Shown here: piece after piece, positions 16,190-25,554 of the stretch
Position numbering within the stretch: position 1 is the first letter of the stretch
How the letters are laid out: each line of letters begins with the position of its first letter
NCBI GenBank assembly: GCA_963822825.1
Contig: CAWGIW010000012.1
Location: 310,001-374,000, forward strand
Length of the DNA: 64,000 bases
Direction of reading: 5' to 3'
Source of the DNA: JAWWPY01 sp963822825
GTDB lineage: Bacteria; Actinomycetota; Actinomycetes; Streptosporangiales; Streptosporangiaceae
Program-made: the position numbers and the translations under genes
The notes under the pieces: generated by a model
The model's database searches: none
The model's input: the letters and a program-made list of their open reading frames with translations, nothing else
Told to the model about the DNA's origin: nothing

Positions 16190-18517
16190 ATGACTACGGG
16201 TGGTTACGTGGGGACGGTCGCGGACGGCCGAGGCACGTTCGGGGAGCTAGTGCGCCGCCGCCGGGCGTCGGCCGGGCTGACGCAGGAAGAGCTTGCGGAG
16301 CGCTCCGGGTTGAGCGTGCGGGCGATCAGCGACATCGAGCGGGGCGTGACCACGCGGCCGCATCGCAGCTCGGCCGGGCTGCTCGCCGATGCTCTGGGAC
16401 TGGATGATTCCGGCCGCGACGAGCTGGCCAGCGCGGCCCGGTCGCGGCCGGACGAGGCCCGCGTGACGCGGGCCCCATCGGTGCCGCGGCAACTGCCGGC
16501 CGCGGCGCGGAACTTCGTGGGCCGCGCCACCGAGCTGGAAACCCTGACTGGCCTGCTCGGCCAGGCGGGCGGTCTGGACGGCACGGTGGTGATCACGGCG
16601 ATCGGCGGGACCGCCGGAGTCGGCAAGACGACCTTGGCGGTGCACTGGGCGCACCAGGTGGCGGAACGCTGGCCGGATGGCCAGCTCTATGTTGATCTGC
16701 GCGGTTTCGACCCATCCGGGAAACCGCTGACCGCCACCGAGGCGGTACGCGCGTTGCTTGACGCCCTGGACGTGCCGGCCTCGCGGATTCCCCCCGCTCT
16801 GGGGGCGCAGGTAGGCCTGTACCGGAGCCTGCTGGCCGGCCGGCGGCTGCTGGTCTTACTAGACAACGCCGCCGACGAGGCCCAGGTGCGGCCGCTGCTG
16901 CCGGGCAGCCCGGAATGCCTGGTGGTCGTGACCAGCCGCCGCCAGCTGGCTGGGCTCGTCGCCACCGAGGGCGCCTACCTGCTCACCCTGGACGTCCTGA
17001 ACTCAGCCGAGGCGGCCGAGATGCTCACCGGCCGCCTCGGTGCCGCGCGGACCGCCGAAGATCACGTGGCGGTGGGCGAGATCATCGCCGGGTGTGCGCG
17101 GCTGCCGCTCGCATTGAGTATCGCCGCCGCCCGGGCGGCGAGCCGGCCCGGTTTCCCGCTGTCCGCGCTGGCGGGTGAGCTGCGGGATGCCCGGGCCCGG
17201 CTCGACGTGCTGGACGCCGACGACGCGGCGAGCAGCGTCCGGGCGGTATTCTCCTGGTCCTACCAGAAGCTGAGCGACCCGGCCGCGCGGATGTTCCGGC
17301 TCCTGGGAGTTCATCCAGGCCCGGACATCGCGACGCCGGCCGCCGCGAGCCTGGCGGCCGTGTCGCCCGGGCGGGCGCGTCGCCTGCTGGGTGAGCTGGC
17401 GCGGGCCCACCTGATCGTCGAGCACTCCCCGGGCCGGTTCGCCTTCCATGACCTGCTGCGCTCCTACGCCGCCGACAGGACCCTGAGCTGCGACAGCGAG
17501 ACAGAGCGGAGCTCGGCCCGGCACCGGCTACTTGATCACTATTTGCACACCGCGCACTCAGCCGCGCTGCTGCTGCACCCGGCCCGGGAAGCGCCTAGTT
17601 TAGGCGTGCCCCGGTCAGGTACCTCACCGGAGTACTTGCCCGGCTACGAGTCGGCGCTGGCCTGGTTCGAAGCCGAGCGCCACGTGCTGCACGCGGCCAT
17701 CGCGCAGGCCGCCGAGACCGGGTTCGACTCGCATGCCTGGCAAATTCCCCTGACGCTCGCGACCTTCTTCGACACGCGGGGGTACGTGCATGACTGGGCG
17801 GCCATTCAGAAGTTCGCCGTGACTGCCGCCGAACATCTAGGCAACCAGGCCGGGCAGGCGCAGGCCCACCGGCGTGTCGGAGCGGCCTGCATCCTGCTCG
17901 GTTCTTACGCCGAAGCGATCAGTCACCTGGAACTCGCGCTGGACCTGGAGCGGCAGCGCGGACACTCCCGCGGGCAGGCCGCGGTCCACCTCGATTTCGG
18001 CCGCGTGTACAACGGCCAGGGCCAGCACCGTGCCGCACTCCGGCATGTCCAGCGGGCCGCCGACCTGTACCAGGAAGCGGGTTACGCGATGGGCCATGCC
18101 GATGCGCTCAACGCGGTTGGGTGGAGTCACATTCAGCTCGGCGACTACGAGCGGGCGCTCGCCTGCTGCCGCCGGGCCATCGCCCTGCAACAGGAGCTCG
18201 GCGACCGGCGGGGCGAGGCGGGAACCTGGGACAGCCTCGGTTACGCCTACCATCACCTCGGCCGCCACCCCGATGCCGTCGCGTGCTACCGGCGTGCGCT
18301 CGGTATGCTCTCCGGCCTCGGTGACCGTCGGCACCAAGCCGAGACGCTGACCCACCTCGGCGACACCTACCATGCCTCTGGGGACCTGGCGGCGGCCCAT
18401 GACGTGTGGCATCACGCGCTGACCATCCTTGACGATTATGACCTCGACCACCCCAGCGCCGAGCGTGTACGGGCCAAACTTGAGATACCCGACCCCTCGG
18501 GGGTCCCGCCGGCGTAG
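16190..18517 (+). CDS. XRE-STAND regulator: HTH, NB-ARC ATPase, TPR
   Basis: A 775-residue signal-transduction ATPase. An XRE helix-turn-helix occupies residues about 18-70 (LTQEELAERSGLSVRAISDI). A linker with the FVGRATELETL entry motif leads to an NB-ARC P-loop GGTAGVGKTT at about 139-148 and a hydrophobic strand ending RRLLVLLDNAAD (Walker B). A winged-helix region follows, and then TPR repeats from about 530 to 760 (repeated YHHLGRHPDAVACY-type units). It resembles AfsR-type STAND regulators but has an XRE rather than a SARP N-terminus. Such proteins usually activate adjacent genes on ligand sensing. The divergent secreted-protein gene is the natural candidate. ATG 16190 is used; GTG 16208 is an alternative. 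Confidence 0.88.
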   Translation: MTTGGYVGTVADGRGTFGELVRRRRASAGLTQEELAERSGLSVRAISDIERGVTTRPHRSSAGLLADALGLDDSGRDELASAARSRPDEARVTRAPSVPRQLPAAARNFVGRATELETLTGLLGQAGGLDGTVVITAIGGTAGVGKTTLAVHWAHQVAERWPDGQLYVDLRGFDPSGKPLTATEAVRALLDALDVPASRIPPALGAQVGLYRSLLAGRRLLVLLDNAADEAQVRPLLPGSPECLVVVTSRRQLAGLVATEGAYLLTLDVLNSAEAAEMLTGRLGAARTAEDHVAVGEIIAGCARLPLALSIAAARAASRPGFPLSALAGELRDARARLDVLDADDAASSVRAVFSWSYQKLSDPAARMFRLLGVHPGPDIATPAAASLAAVSPGRARRLLGELARAHLIVEHSPGRFAFHDLLRSYAADRTLSCDSETERSSARHRLLDHYLHTAHSAALLLHPAREAPSLGVPRSGTSPEYLPGYESALAWFEAERHVLHAAIAQAAETGFDSHAWQIPLTLATFFDTRGYVHDWAAIQKFAVTAAEHLGNQAGQAQAHRRVGAACILLGSYAEAISHLELALDLERQRGHSRGQAAVHLDFGRVYNGQGQHRAALRHVQRAADLYQEAGYAMGHADALNAVGWSHIQLGDYERALACCRRAIALQQELGDRRGEAGTWDSLGYAYHHLGRHPDAVACYRRALGMLSGLGDRRHQAETLTHLGDTYHASGDLAAAHDVWHHALTILDDYDLDHPSAERVRAKLEIPDPSGVPPA

Positions 18518-18542
18518 ACACCGCCATACGCGGAAAACACCC

Positions 18543-18556
18543 GCCGCCCGGGCGGC
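18543..18556. terminator. GC-rich palindrome between convergent genes
   Basis: GCCGCCCGGGCGGC is a perfect 14-bp palindrome placed between the converging stops of the STAND regulator and the LtrA-like gene. It may act as a weak bidirectional terminator. No U-tract is present. Confidence 0.3.
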
Positions 18557-18579
18557 CCGATGATCAGCCCCCGCGGAGA

Positions 18580-19818
18580 TCAACCCTCGCGGAACGCCGA
18601 CGCCCCGGCGGCCATCCTCGCGTCCCGGCGCTGCTCCGCCGCCAGCATCGCCGCCAGGCCGGCCGCCATCGCCGCCAGTTGCGCGTCGATCGCGACCGCC
18701 GTGCCGAGCGCCGTGGTCGCCAGGGCGAACACCGCGGCGGCGGAGCGGGGCCAGGCGGGCCCGATCCGCAGCGCCCGGCGGAACATCGCGTTCCCGGCCA
18801 GGAACAGCGCCACGCCCCCGCCGAGCGCGAGCGCCTGACTGACAGCGTGCGGCGCTGCCGCGGCGCCGATCGTCACCTTCATCCCGGCGGCCAGCACCAC
18901 GATGCCGAGCAGCATGGGGATATGCGCGTAGAAGTAGGCGGACAGGGCCAGCCCGGGGCGCCGCTCCGGGCGGGCGGCGGTCATCGCCCGCTCGGCGCGA
19001 TCGTCCTCATTGGCCCCGAAGTACGTCCACCACAGGCAGGCGGACAGCGCGAGGCCGAGGACGGCGGCGGTCACCGCCTGGAGGTTCACGGCCCGTGGCG
19101 CGCTGATGCCAACTGCCGCCACCGACTCACCGAGTGCCACTATTACCAGCGCTCCGTGCCGTTCGACGAAATGCGCAGGCTGAATCTCGAACCGGCCGGC
19201 TGGGTGCGCGATCAGTGGTGAAAGGGCCTGGATCGCGAGCGCCGCCGCCCACAGCGCGTACGCCGCGGGGCCGCCCGCGATCCCGGCGAGGATGACAAGA
19301 GCGGCCGAGATGATGTTGAACGGCGCGACGCGTGCGATGTTCCGGTTGACCCGGTAGTACAAGGTCGAGTGCACCAGCACGACCACCAGGTAACCAAGCC
19401 CGAGCGTGAGGCCGCTAGGGCTGTATCCCCCCGTGTTTGAGTCGACCGTGCTGAAGCCGCGTGGGATGGCCAGCCCGACGACGAAGAACCCGGCCATGCC
19501 GAGCAACAGCAGCAGTCGCTCCGCGGTGCGGTCTGGCGTGCGGGTGTTGGTCAGCCACGCGTAACCGCCGTACATCCACCAGAGCACGCCGAAGATCAGC
19601 AGCACCTGCGCCGCTCCGGCCAGCGAGAGGTGGTTCGCCAGCAATGCGGTGAGCCGAGTAAGGGTAAACGCGAAGACCAGGTCGAAAAACAACTCCAAGG
19701 TGCTGACCCGAAGCGGCGCGCGGCCCGCACGGCGGGCTACCTCGGCGGGGTGCGGAGCGGCGGGGTGCGGAGCGGCGGGACCTGCTTCACTGGGATCCGG
19801 CGGGGATGGGGAAGACAC
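18580..19818 (-). CDS. Low temperature requirement protein A (LtrA) family membrane protein
   Basis: About 412 residues with roughly 11-12 hydrophobic segments. The LtrA family opening STLELFFDLVFAF is present, as are AHFVERHGALVIVALGESV, which carries the conserved ERH and LGES motifs, and YFGANEDDRAERA. The family was named from Listeria cold growth; its molecular activity is unknown. A GTG at 19818 lies five bases after the purD stop, which suggests coupling. The encoded N-terminus is disordered, with a duplicated AAPHP unit from a short direct repeat in the DNA, so a downstream start cannot be excluded. It converges on the STAND regulator gene. Confidence 0.82.
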   Translation of the reverse strand: MSSPSPPDPSEAGPAAPHPAAPHPAEVARRAGRAPLRVSTLELFFDLVFAFTLTRLTALLANHLSLAGAAQVLLIFGVLWWMYGGYAWLTNTRTPDRTAERLLLLLGMAGFFVVGLAIPRGFSTVDSNTGGYSPSGLTLGLGYLVVVLVHSTLYYRVNRNIARVAPFNIISAALVILAGIAGGPAAYALWAAALAIQALSPLIAHPAGRFEIQPAHFVERHGALVIVALGESVAAVGISAPRAVNLQAVTAAVLGLALSACLWWTYFGANEDDRAERAMTAARPERRPGLALSAYFYAHIPMLLGIVVLAAGMKVTIGAAAAPHAVSQALALGGGVALFLAGNAMFRRALRIGPAWPRSAAAVFALATTALGTAVAIDAQLAAMAAGLAAMLAAEQRRDARMAAGASAFREG

Positions 19819-19822
19819 GGGC

Positions 19823-21076
19823 CTAGGTCGCCGCGGTCGCTGCTTCCGCCGCGATGTCGCCGCGGAACCAGCCACCCCGCATCTCGATCCGGGCCGCCGC
19901 CTGATAGGCAGAGGCCCGCGCGGCGAGAAGATCAGGTCCCGTGCCCAGGACGTTGAGGACGCGGCCACCGGATGAGACCAATCGTCCCGCGCTGTCGACC
20001 GCGGTGCCGGCGTGCAGGACATAAGCCCCCGGGGTTCGTTGAGCCTGATCTGTTCCTTCGATCAGGTCACCCGACGCCGGCTGGCCTGGGTACCCTTCCG
20101 CGGCCACGACCACGGTGACTGCGGCGCCCGGCGCCCAGGTGAGCGGGCCGGCACCGGCCAGGGAGCCGGCCGCCGCCGCTTCCAGCAGCCCGCCGAGCGG
20201 GGTGACCAGCCGGTCCAGCACGACCTGGGTTTCCGGGTCACCGAACCGGGCGTTGAACTCCACCACCCGGATACCGGCCTTGGTCAGGCTCAGGCCCGCG
20301 TAGAGCAGCCCGCGGTAGGGGGTTCCGCGGCGGCGCAGGTCGTCGATCGCGGGCTGGATGACGGTGCCCATCACCTCGTCGGCCAGCCCCGGCGGCGCCC
20401 AGGGGAGCGGCACGTACGCACCCATGCCGCCGGTGTTCGGGCCCTGGTCCCCGTCATGGGCGCGCTTGAAGTCCTGCGCGGCCAGCAGTGGCACCGCGGT
20501 CATCCCGTCGGCCAGCGCGAACAGCGAGACCTCAGGGCCGTCCAGGAATTCCTCGATGACGACCGGGCCGCAGCCCCGCGCGTGGGCGCGGGCGGCGGCC
20601 AGGTCGCCGGTCACCACGACGCCCTTGCCCCCGGCCAGGCCGTCCGCCTTCACCACGTACGGTGGGCCGAACGCGTCGAGGGCGGCGTCCACCTCCGCGC
20701 TGGTCACGCACGCGGCGGCGCGGGCGGTCGGGATCCCGGCCGACTCCATCACCTGCTTGGCGAACGACTTGGACCCCTCGATCATGGCGGCGTGGCGGCC
20801 TGGCCCGAAGCAGGCGATGCCCGCCGCGCGGACCTCGTCGGCCACGCCGCCGACCAGCGGGGCCTCCGGCCCGATCACCACCAGGTCGGCCGCGGTCGCG
20901 GCGGCCAGGGCGGTCACGCTCTCCGCGTCCGTGATGTCGGCCGGGTGGACCGCCGCCATCGCCGCGATGCCGGGGTTGCCCGGCGCCGCGTGCAGATCCG
21001 TGACGTCAGGATCAGCGGCCAGCGCCCGCGCGAGCGCGTGCTCACGGCCGCCGGACCCGAGCAGGAGGACTCGCAC
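19823..21076 (-). CDS. purD: Phosphoribosylamine-glycine ligase (GAR synthetase)
   Basis: A 417-residue ATP-grasp ligase that joins phosphoribosylamine and glycine in the second step of purine synthesis. Blocks are MRVLLLGSGGREHAL, PGNPGIA, VIGPEAPLV, SKSFAK, PYVVKADGLAGGKGVVV (ATP-grasp), TGGMGAY and EFNARFGDPETQ. ATG start, directly followed by LtrA. It lies 86 bp downstream of purA on the same strand, so purA, purD and ltrA-like may share a transcript. Confidence 0.95.
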   Translation of the reverse strand: MRVLLLGSGGREHALARALAADPDVTDLHAAPGNPGIAAMAAVHPADITDAESVTALAAATAADLVVIGPEAPLVGGVADEVRAAGIACFGPGRHAAMIEGSKSFAKQVMESAGIPTARAAACVTSAEVDAALDAFGPPYVVKADGLAGGKGVVVTGDLAAARAHARGCGPVVIEEFLDGPEVSLFALADGMTAVPLLAAQDFKRAHDGDQGPNTGGMGAYVPLPWAPPGLADEVMGTVIQPAIDDLRRRGTPYRGLLYAGLSLTKAGIRVVEFNARFGDPETQVVLDRLVTPLGGLLEAAAAGSLAGAGPLTWAPGAAVTVVVAAEGYPGQPASGDLIEGTDQAQRTPGAYVLHAGTAVDSAGRLVSSGGRVLNVLGTGPDLLAARASAYQAAARIEMRGGWFRGDIAAEAATAAT

Positions 21077-21162
21077 GCCGTGAGCCTACCGGCGCCAGCC
21101 CGCCAAAACGCGGCGCGCAGCGCGCCGCGTGAGCGCGTCGGCCGAGCGTGTCGGATCGCGCG

Positions 21163-22446
21163 TCAGATGAGCGGGCGGATCTGCAGGGTCTGGTCGCGGC
21201 GCGGGCCAGTGCCGACCGCGGAGACCGGGGCGCCGATCATGTCTTCGAGCGCCTGGACGTACGCTCTGGCGTTCCGGGGAAGGTCGGCGAACTCCTTCGC
21301 TTCCGACAGGTCCTCCCACCAGCCGTCCAGGTGCTCATACACCGGCGTCGCATGGTGGAACTCGGTCTGGGTCATGGGGATCTCGGTATGCCGCGTCCCG
21401 TCCACGTCATAGGCCACGCAAATGGGCACCTTATCCAGGCCGGACAGCACGTCGAGCTTGGTCAGGAAGTAGTCGGTGATGCCGTTGACCCTGGTCGCGT
21501 ACCTGGCGATGACCGCGTCGAACCAGCCGGTGCGGCGCTCCCGGCCGGTGGTCACGCCGTACTCGCCGCCCGTCTTGCGCAGCCATTCGCCCTGCTCGCC
21601 CAGCAGTTCGGTGGGGAAAGGCCCGGCTCCGACCCGGGTCGTGTAGGCCTTGAGGATGCCGACCACCTTGGTGATCCGGGTGGGCCCGATACCCGAGCCC
21701 ACGCAGGCACCCCCCGCGGTCGGCGAGGATGAGGTCACGAACGGGTATGTGCCGTGGTCCACGTCGAGCAGGGTGGCCTGGGCGCCTTCGAGCAGAACGG
21801 TCTTGCCTTCGTCGAGGGCGGCCCCGAGCACCAGCCCGGTGTCCGCCACGTAGCGCCGTATCCGCTCGCCGTAGCCCAGATACTCCTGGGCGACGGCGCT
21901 CGCGTCGATGCCGCGCCGGTTGTAGACCTTGGTCAGTACCTGGTTCTTCTCGCGGAGCACGAGATCCAGCTTCTGGTTCAGGATTCCCGGGTCGAGCAGG
22001 TCCTGAACCCGGATGCCGGTGCGGGCCACCTTGTCGGCGTAGGTGGGCCCGATGCCGCGCCCGGTCGTCCCGATCCGTGCGCTGCCCAGGTAGCGTTCCG
22101 TGACCTTGTCGAGCGCACGGTGGTGGGGCATGATCAGGTGCGCGTTAGCCGAGATCAGCAGCCGGTCGCAGGAGACGCCGCGCTGCTCCAGGCCCTCGAT
22201 TTCGGCGAGCAGGACCTCAGGATCGATCACCACGCCGTTGCCGATCACGGGGGTGACGGCGGGTGAGAGGACCCCGGACGGGAGCAGGTGCAGCGCGTAA
22301 CTCTCGTCGCCGATCACCACCGTGTGCCCGGCGTTGTTGCCGCCCTGGTACCTGACCACGAAGTCGACGCGGTCCCCGAGCAAGTCGGTCGCCTTGCCTT
22401 TGCCCTCGTCACCCCACTGTGCGCCCACCAGCACAATGGCCGGCAT
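21163..22446 (-). CDS. purA: Adenylosuccinate synthetase
   Basis: A 427-residue GTP-dependent enzyme that converts IMP and aspartate to adenylosuccinate, the first AMP-specific step. Signatures are VLVGAQWGDEGKGK (phosphate loop with catalytic Asp), GGNNAGHTV, IGTTGRGIGPTYADK, EGAQATLLD, GGACVGSGI and GRERRTGWFDA. Length is normal. ATG start. It is followed by purD; DUF3151 and fba lie upstream on the same strand. Confidence 0.96.
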   Translation of the reverse strand: MPAIVLVGAQWGDEGKGKATDLLGDRVDFVVRYQGGNNAGHTVVIGDESYALHLLPSGVLSPAVTPVIGNGVVIDPEVLLAEIEGLEQRGVSCDRLLISANAHLIMPHHRALDKVTERYLGSARIGTTGRGIGPTYADKVARTGIRVQDLLDPGILNQKLDLVLREKNQVLTKVYNRRGIDASAVAQEYLGYGERIRRYVADTGLVLGAALDEGKTVLLEGAQATLLDVDHGTYPFVTSSSPTAGGACVGSGIGPTRITKVVGILKAYTTRVGAGPFPTELLGEQGEWLRKTGGEYGVTTGRERRTGWFDAVIARYATRVNGITDYFLTKLDVLSGLDKVPICVAYDVDGTRHTEIPMTQTEFHHATPVYEHLDGWWEDLSEAKEFADLPRNARAYVQALEDMIGAPVSAVGTGPRRDQTLQIRPLI

Positions 22447-22523
22447 CTGACCAGCCCCTTCCGGTGCCCTCGCCCGCGCTGCGGAGTCCCGAGGTTACCG
22501 GACGACCGTCACCTTCGGCACAG

Positions 22524-22940
22524 TCAGGACCCTTCTAGCTGCGCCGTTGCGGTGGCACTGCTGTCGTGCAGGAAGGCCCGGCAGCGCTCCGCCTCGTCCT
22601 GCTCGCCGATGGCCGCCGCCGCCCGGCCCAGGGCGTGCAGTGACCGCAGGAAGCCGCGGTTGGCCTCGTGCTCCCACGGAATGGGGCCGTGCCCCTTCCA
22701 GCCCGCCCGGCGCAGCTGATCGAGGCCACGGTGGTAGCCGGTCCGCGCGAACGCGTACGACGTGACCGCGTCGCCCCGCCCCATCGCCTGATCGGCGAGG
22801 GCGGCCCACGCGGCCAGGAACGTTGGGTACCGGGCCGCGACGGCCGCCGGGTCGTCCCCAGCCGCGAGTTCCGCTGTGGCTTCCGCGTCTTCGGGCAGGT
22901 ATGTCGCCGGTGGCCCGGCGATGAGGTTCTGATGCTCCAT
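22524..22940 (-). CDS. DUF3151 family protein
   Basis: A 138-residue soluble helical protein found beside purA and fba in actinobacteria. Recognisable family text includes DDPAAVAARYPTFLAAWA, SYAFARTGYHRGLD, a WKGHGPIPWEH turn and NRGFLRSLHALGRAA. The ATG at 22940 is preferred because AGGA lies about 10 bp upstream. The ATG three codons earlier has its purine run abutting the codon. Function unknown; the helical pairs resemble TPR-like folds. Confidence 0.85.
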   Translation of the reverse strand: MEHQNLIAGPPATYLPEDAEATAELAAGDDPAAVAARYPTFLAAWAALADQAMGRGDAVTSYAFARTGYHRGLDQLRRAGWKGHGPIPWEHEANRGFLRSLHALGRAAAAIGEQDEAERCRAFLHDSSATATAQLEGS

Positions 22941-23011
22941 GGGACCCATCCTGCCGTGCCCAGCGGAGTCCGGCCGCCGCGCCACGGCGCGCAGTTCGAA
23001 CCTACGGGCTT

Positions 23012-24034
23012 CTACCCCAGGCGCTGGCCCGCGGACATCAGGTCCTCGCAGGCCTGAGCGACCCGGGCCGCCATGCCCGCTTCCCCGGCCCTGCCGTAGG
23101 AACGCGGATCGTATGCCTTCTTGTCGCCGACCTCGCCGTCGATCTTGAGTACCCCGTCGTAGTGGGTGAACATGTGGTCAGCGATCGGCCGGGTGAAGGA
23201 GTACTGGGCGTCGGTGTCCACGTTCATCTTGACCACGCCATAGGAGATAGCTTCGCGGATCTCCTCCAGGGAGGAACCCGAACCGCCGTGGAACACCAGG
23301 TCGAACGGCTTTTCCTGGCCGTACTTCGCCCCCACCACCTCCTGGATGTCTTTGAGGATCGACGGCCGTAGCGTCACGTGACCTGGCTTGTAGGCGCCAT
23401 GCACGTTCCCGAAGGTCGCGGCCAGGAGGTAGCGGCCGCGCTCACCGAGACCAAGCGCCTCCGCGGTAGCGAGAGCGTCGTCTGGCGTGCTGTAAAGCTT
23501 TTCGTTGATCTCACCGACGACGCCGTCCTCCTCACCACCGACGGCCCCGATCTCCAATTCCATGATCACGTGCGCCTTGGCGCACTCGTCAAGGAGTTCC
23601 GACGCGATCTCGAGATTCTCGGGCACGGGCACCGCCGAGCCGTCCCACATGTGCGACTGGAACAGCGGCTCCTCACCGCGGGCCACCCGCTCCTGGGACA
23701 GCTTGACCAGCGGACGCATGAAGCCGTCCAGCTTGTCCTTGGGGCAATGGTCGGTGTGCAGGGCGATATTGACCGGATATTTCACCGCGACCGCGCGGGC
23801 GAAGTGAGCCAGCGCGATCGACCCGGTGACCATGTCCTTGACCGCGGAACCCGACAAGTAATCGGCACCTCCGGTGGATACCTGGACGATGCCGTCGCTC
23901 TCCGCGTCAGCGAACCCACGCAGTGCGGCGTTCAGCGTCTGGCTCGACGTCACGTTGATCGCCGGGTAGGCGAAGCCGTGCTCCTTGGCCCGGTCGAGCA
24001 TGTGCGCGTAGACCTCTGGGGTCGCGATAGGCAT
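23012..24034 (-). CDS. fbaA: Class II fructose-bisphosphate aldolase
   Basis: A 340-residue Zn-dependent aldolase that cleaves fructose 1,6-bisphosphate to DHAP and glyceraldehyde 3-phosphate. Metal and substrate motifs are ALHTDHCPKDKLD, SHMWDGSAVP, ELEIGAVGGEEDGV, GNVHGAYKPG, VFHGGSGSS and KMNVDTDAQY. The ATG at 24034 is the conserved MPIATPEVYA start; the longer in-frame upstream extension is not family-like. It is divergent from the DedA gene over 200 bp. Confidence 0.96.
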   Translation of the reverse strand: MPIATPEVYAHMLDRAKEHGFAYPAINVTSSQTLNAALRGFADAESDGIVQVSTGGADYLSGSAVKDMVTGSIALAHFARAVAVKYPVNIALHTDHCPKDKLDGFMRPLVKLSQERVARGEEPLFQSHMWDGSAVPVPENLEIASELLDECAKAHVIMELEIGAVGGEEDGVVGEINEKLYSTPDDALATAEALGLGERGRYLLAATFGNVHGAYKPGHVTLRPSILKDIQEVVGAKYGQEKPFDLVFHGGSGSSLEEIREAISYGVVKMNVDTDAQYSFTRPIADHMFTHYDGVLKIDGEVGDKKAYDPRSYGRAGEAGMAARVAQACEDLMSAGQRLG

Positions 24035-24171
24035 AACGTTCGGCTCCCTGTCTCGTGCTTGGGTCCAGTATCGCGGAGGCACGGGCGCCCGGGGTACCCG
24101 GAGGGCCGGGGAGTTACCGCCCCGCGGCCCGCCGCGCAGCCCGGCCGCCCCACGGAGTCCGGAATGTTGGT

Positions 24172-24185
24172 TAAGGGTCGCCTTA
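24172..24185. promoter_or_regulatory. Short inverted repeat in the fba-DedA divergent region
   Basis: TAAGG-GTCG-CCTTA is a perfect 5-bp inverted repeat about 50 bp before the DedA start and 138 bp before fba. It may be an operator or a small hairpin. It has only a loose resemblance to iron-box half sites. Confidence 0.25.
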
Positions 24186-24236
24186 GCTCGGCGGATGTGG
24201 TCCGGGAACACCTTCGCTGCTGTACAACAGTGACCT

Positions 24237-24980
24237 ATGGAGAGCTTTATCAGCGAGTGGGGCCTGGCCGCGGTCTTCTTGTTCGGGTTTCTCGAGGCGG
24301 CCTGCGTCCCGATTCCGTCGGAGATCACCTTCGGCTTCGCCGGCGTCCTCGCCTACCAGGGTCACTTCAGTATTGCCGCCGTAATCATCATTGGCACCAT
24401 CGCGGAGCTCCTCGGTTCCTTTCTCTCTTACTACGTGGGGCGGGTCGCGGAGCGCCCGGTTATCGAGAGGTTCGGCCGGTACCTGCTCATCACGGGCGCT
24501 GACCTGGACCGGGCCGAGCGCTTCTTCGCCGGGCGCGGGGCATTCGCCGTCCCGCTCGGACGCGCTCTGCCGGTGGTCCGAACCTTCGTCTCGATCGTGG
24601 CCGGCTTCATCGAGATGCCCCCGATGCTGTTCGGAGTGCTCAGCCTGATCGGCACCGCTATCTGGGTGACGGCGATCTCCCTGGTGGGATACGCCGTCGG
24701 CAGCGCCTGGCAGAGCATCGCGCATGGCATCGCGATCGCGGGATACCTGATCGCGGCGCTCGTCGTGCTGGCCATCGTCGCCTTCATCGCGCACCGGCTG
24801 CGCGAGGTGCGCAGGGAGATGGCCAGTGGGCTGGATCGCCCGGCCGCGCTGGCGGCCGCCGCTGGGGTGGACGGCAACGCTGGGCGGGACGGCACCGCGG
24901 CACCTGACGGCCCGGCGGAGCCAGAACGGGCCGGCCGCAAGCCCGCGGGGCACCGAAGGGCCCGCGGCCCCAGTAGCTGA
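24237..24980 (+). CDS. DedA family membrane protein
   Basis: A 247-residue integral membrane protein of the DedA/VTT family, which flips or scrambles polyprenyl phosphate and phospholipids. Family features are ACVPIPSEITFGFAG near residue 22 (acidic membrane-embedded Glu), SYYVGR and the GRGAFAVPLGRALPVVR segment with paired Arg and Pro. Four or five hydrophobic helices are followed by a hydrophilic tail of about 50 residues (Gly/Pro/Arg-rich). ATG start. Its place next to fba is a conserved actinobacterial arrangement. It converges on pyrE with six bases between stops. Confidence 0.9.
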   Translation: MESFISEWGLAAVFLFGFLEAACVPIPSEITFGFAGVLAYQGHFSIAAVIIIGTIAELLGSFLSYYVGRVAERPVIERFGRYLLITGADLDRAERFFAGRGAFAVPLGRALPVVRTFVSIVAGFIEMPPMLFGVLSLIGTAIWVTAISLVGYAVGSAWQSIAHGIAIAGYLIAALVVLAIVAFIAHRLREVRREMASGLDRPAALAAAAGVDGNAGRDGTAAPDGPAEPERAGRKPAGHRRARGPSS

Positions 24981-24986
24981 GTCGCG

Positions 24987-25521
24987 TCAGGCCAAGCCCA
25001 GGTCAGACACGTCGTAGACGGCCCGGAAGGGCAGTCCACGCTCGGCCACCCGGCCGCGGGCGCCGCGTTCCACGATCACCGCGACCCCTACGACATCGGC
25101 ACCGGCCTCGCGCAGGACGTCCACCGCGGTGAGAACCGAACCACCCGTGGTGGAAGTGTCCTCCACGGCGAGCACCCGGCGCCCTCTGACGTCTGGCCCC
25201 TCGATCCTGCGCTGCAGTCCGTGGGTCTTCTCTTCTTTGCGTACCACGAAGGCGTCCAGCGGCCGGCCGCGCGCTGGCCGCGTGCATCATCGCGGCGGCG
25301 ACCGGGTCTGCTCCGAGGGTCAGCCCACCGACCGCGTCGTAGGGCAGGTCGGCGGTGGCCGCCAGCATGACCCGGCCGGCCAGCGCCGCGCCGCGGCCAT
25401 TCAGCAGGACCCGGCGCAGGTCGATATACCAGGTCGCCCGCAGCCCCGAGGAGAGAACGAAGTCACCGTGCACCACCGCCTGGTCCTTGATCAGGCGGAG
25501 CAGGTCATCGCGGTCGCTCAC
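24987..25521 (-). CDS. pyrE: Orotate phosphoribosyltransferase, frameshifted
   Basis: Converts orotate and PRPP to OMP in pyrimidine synthesis. The N-terminal frame (MSDRDDLLRLIKDQAVV, SSGLRATWYIDLR, GLTLGADPVAAAMMHAA) and the C-terminal frame (VVRKEEKTHGLQRRIEG, then the PRPP loop VLAVEDTSTTGGS) join at about 25265-25285. There the shifted frame supplies ARGRPLDAF. One surplus base (or two missing) in the GCGCGCGG stretch explains it. The repaired protein is 177 residues, the normal size. As sequenced the gene would make a truncated product lacking the PRPP motif. Confidence 0.88.
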
Positions 25522-25554
25522 GGTTGGCGAGCCTATCTACCGTCTCTACTGTCG

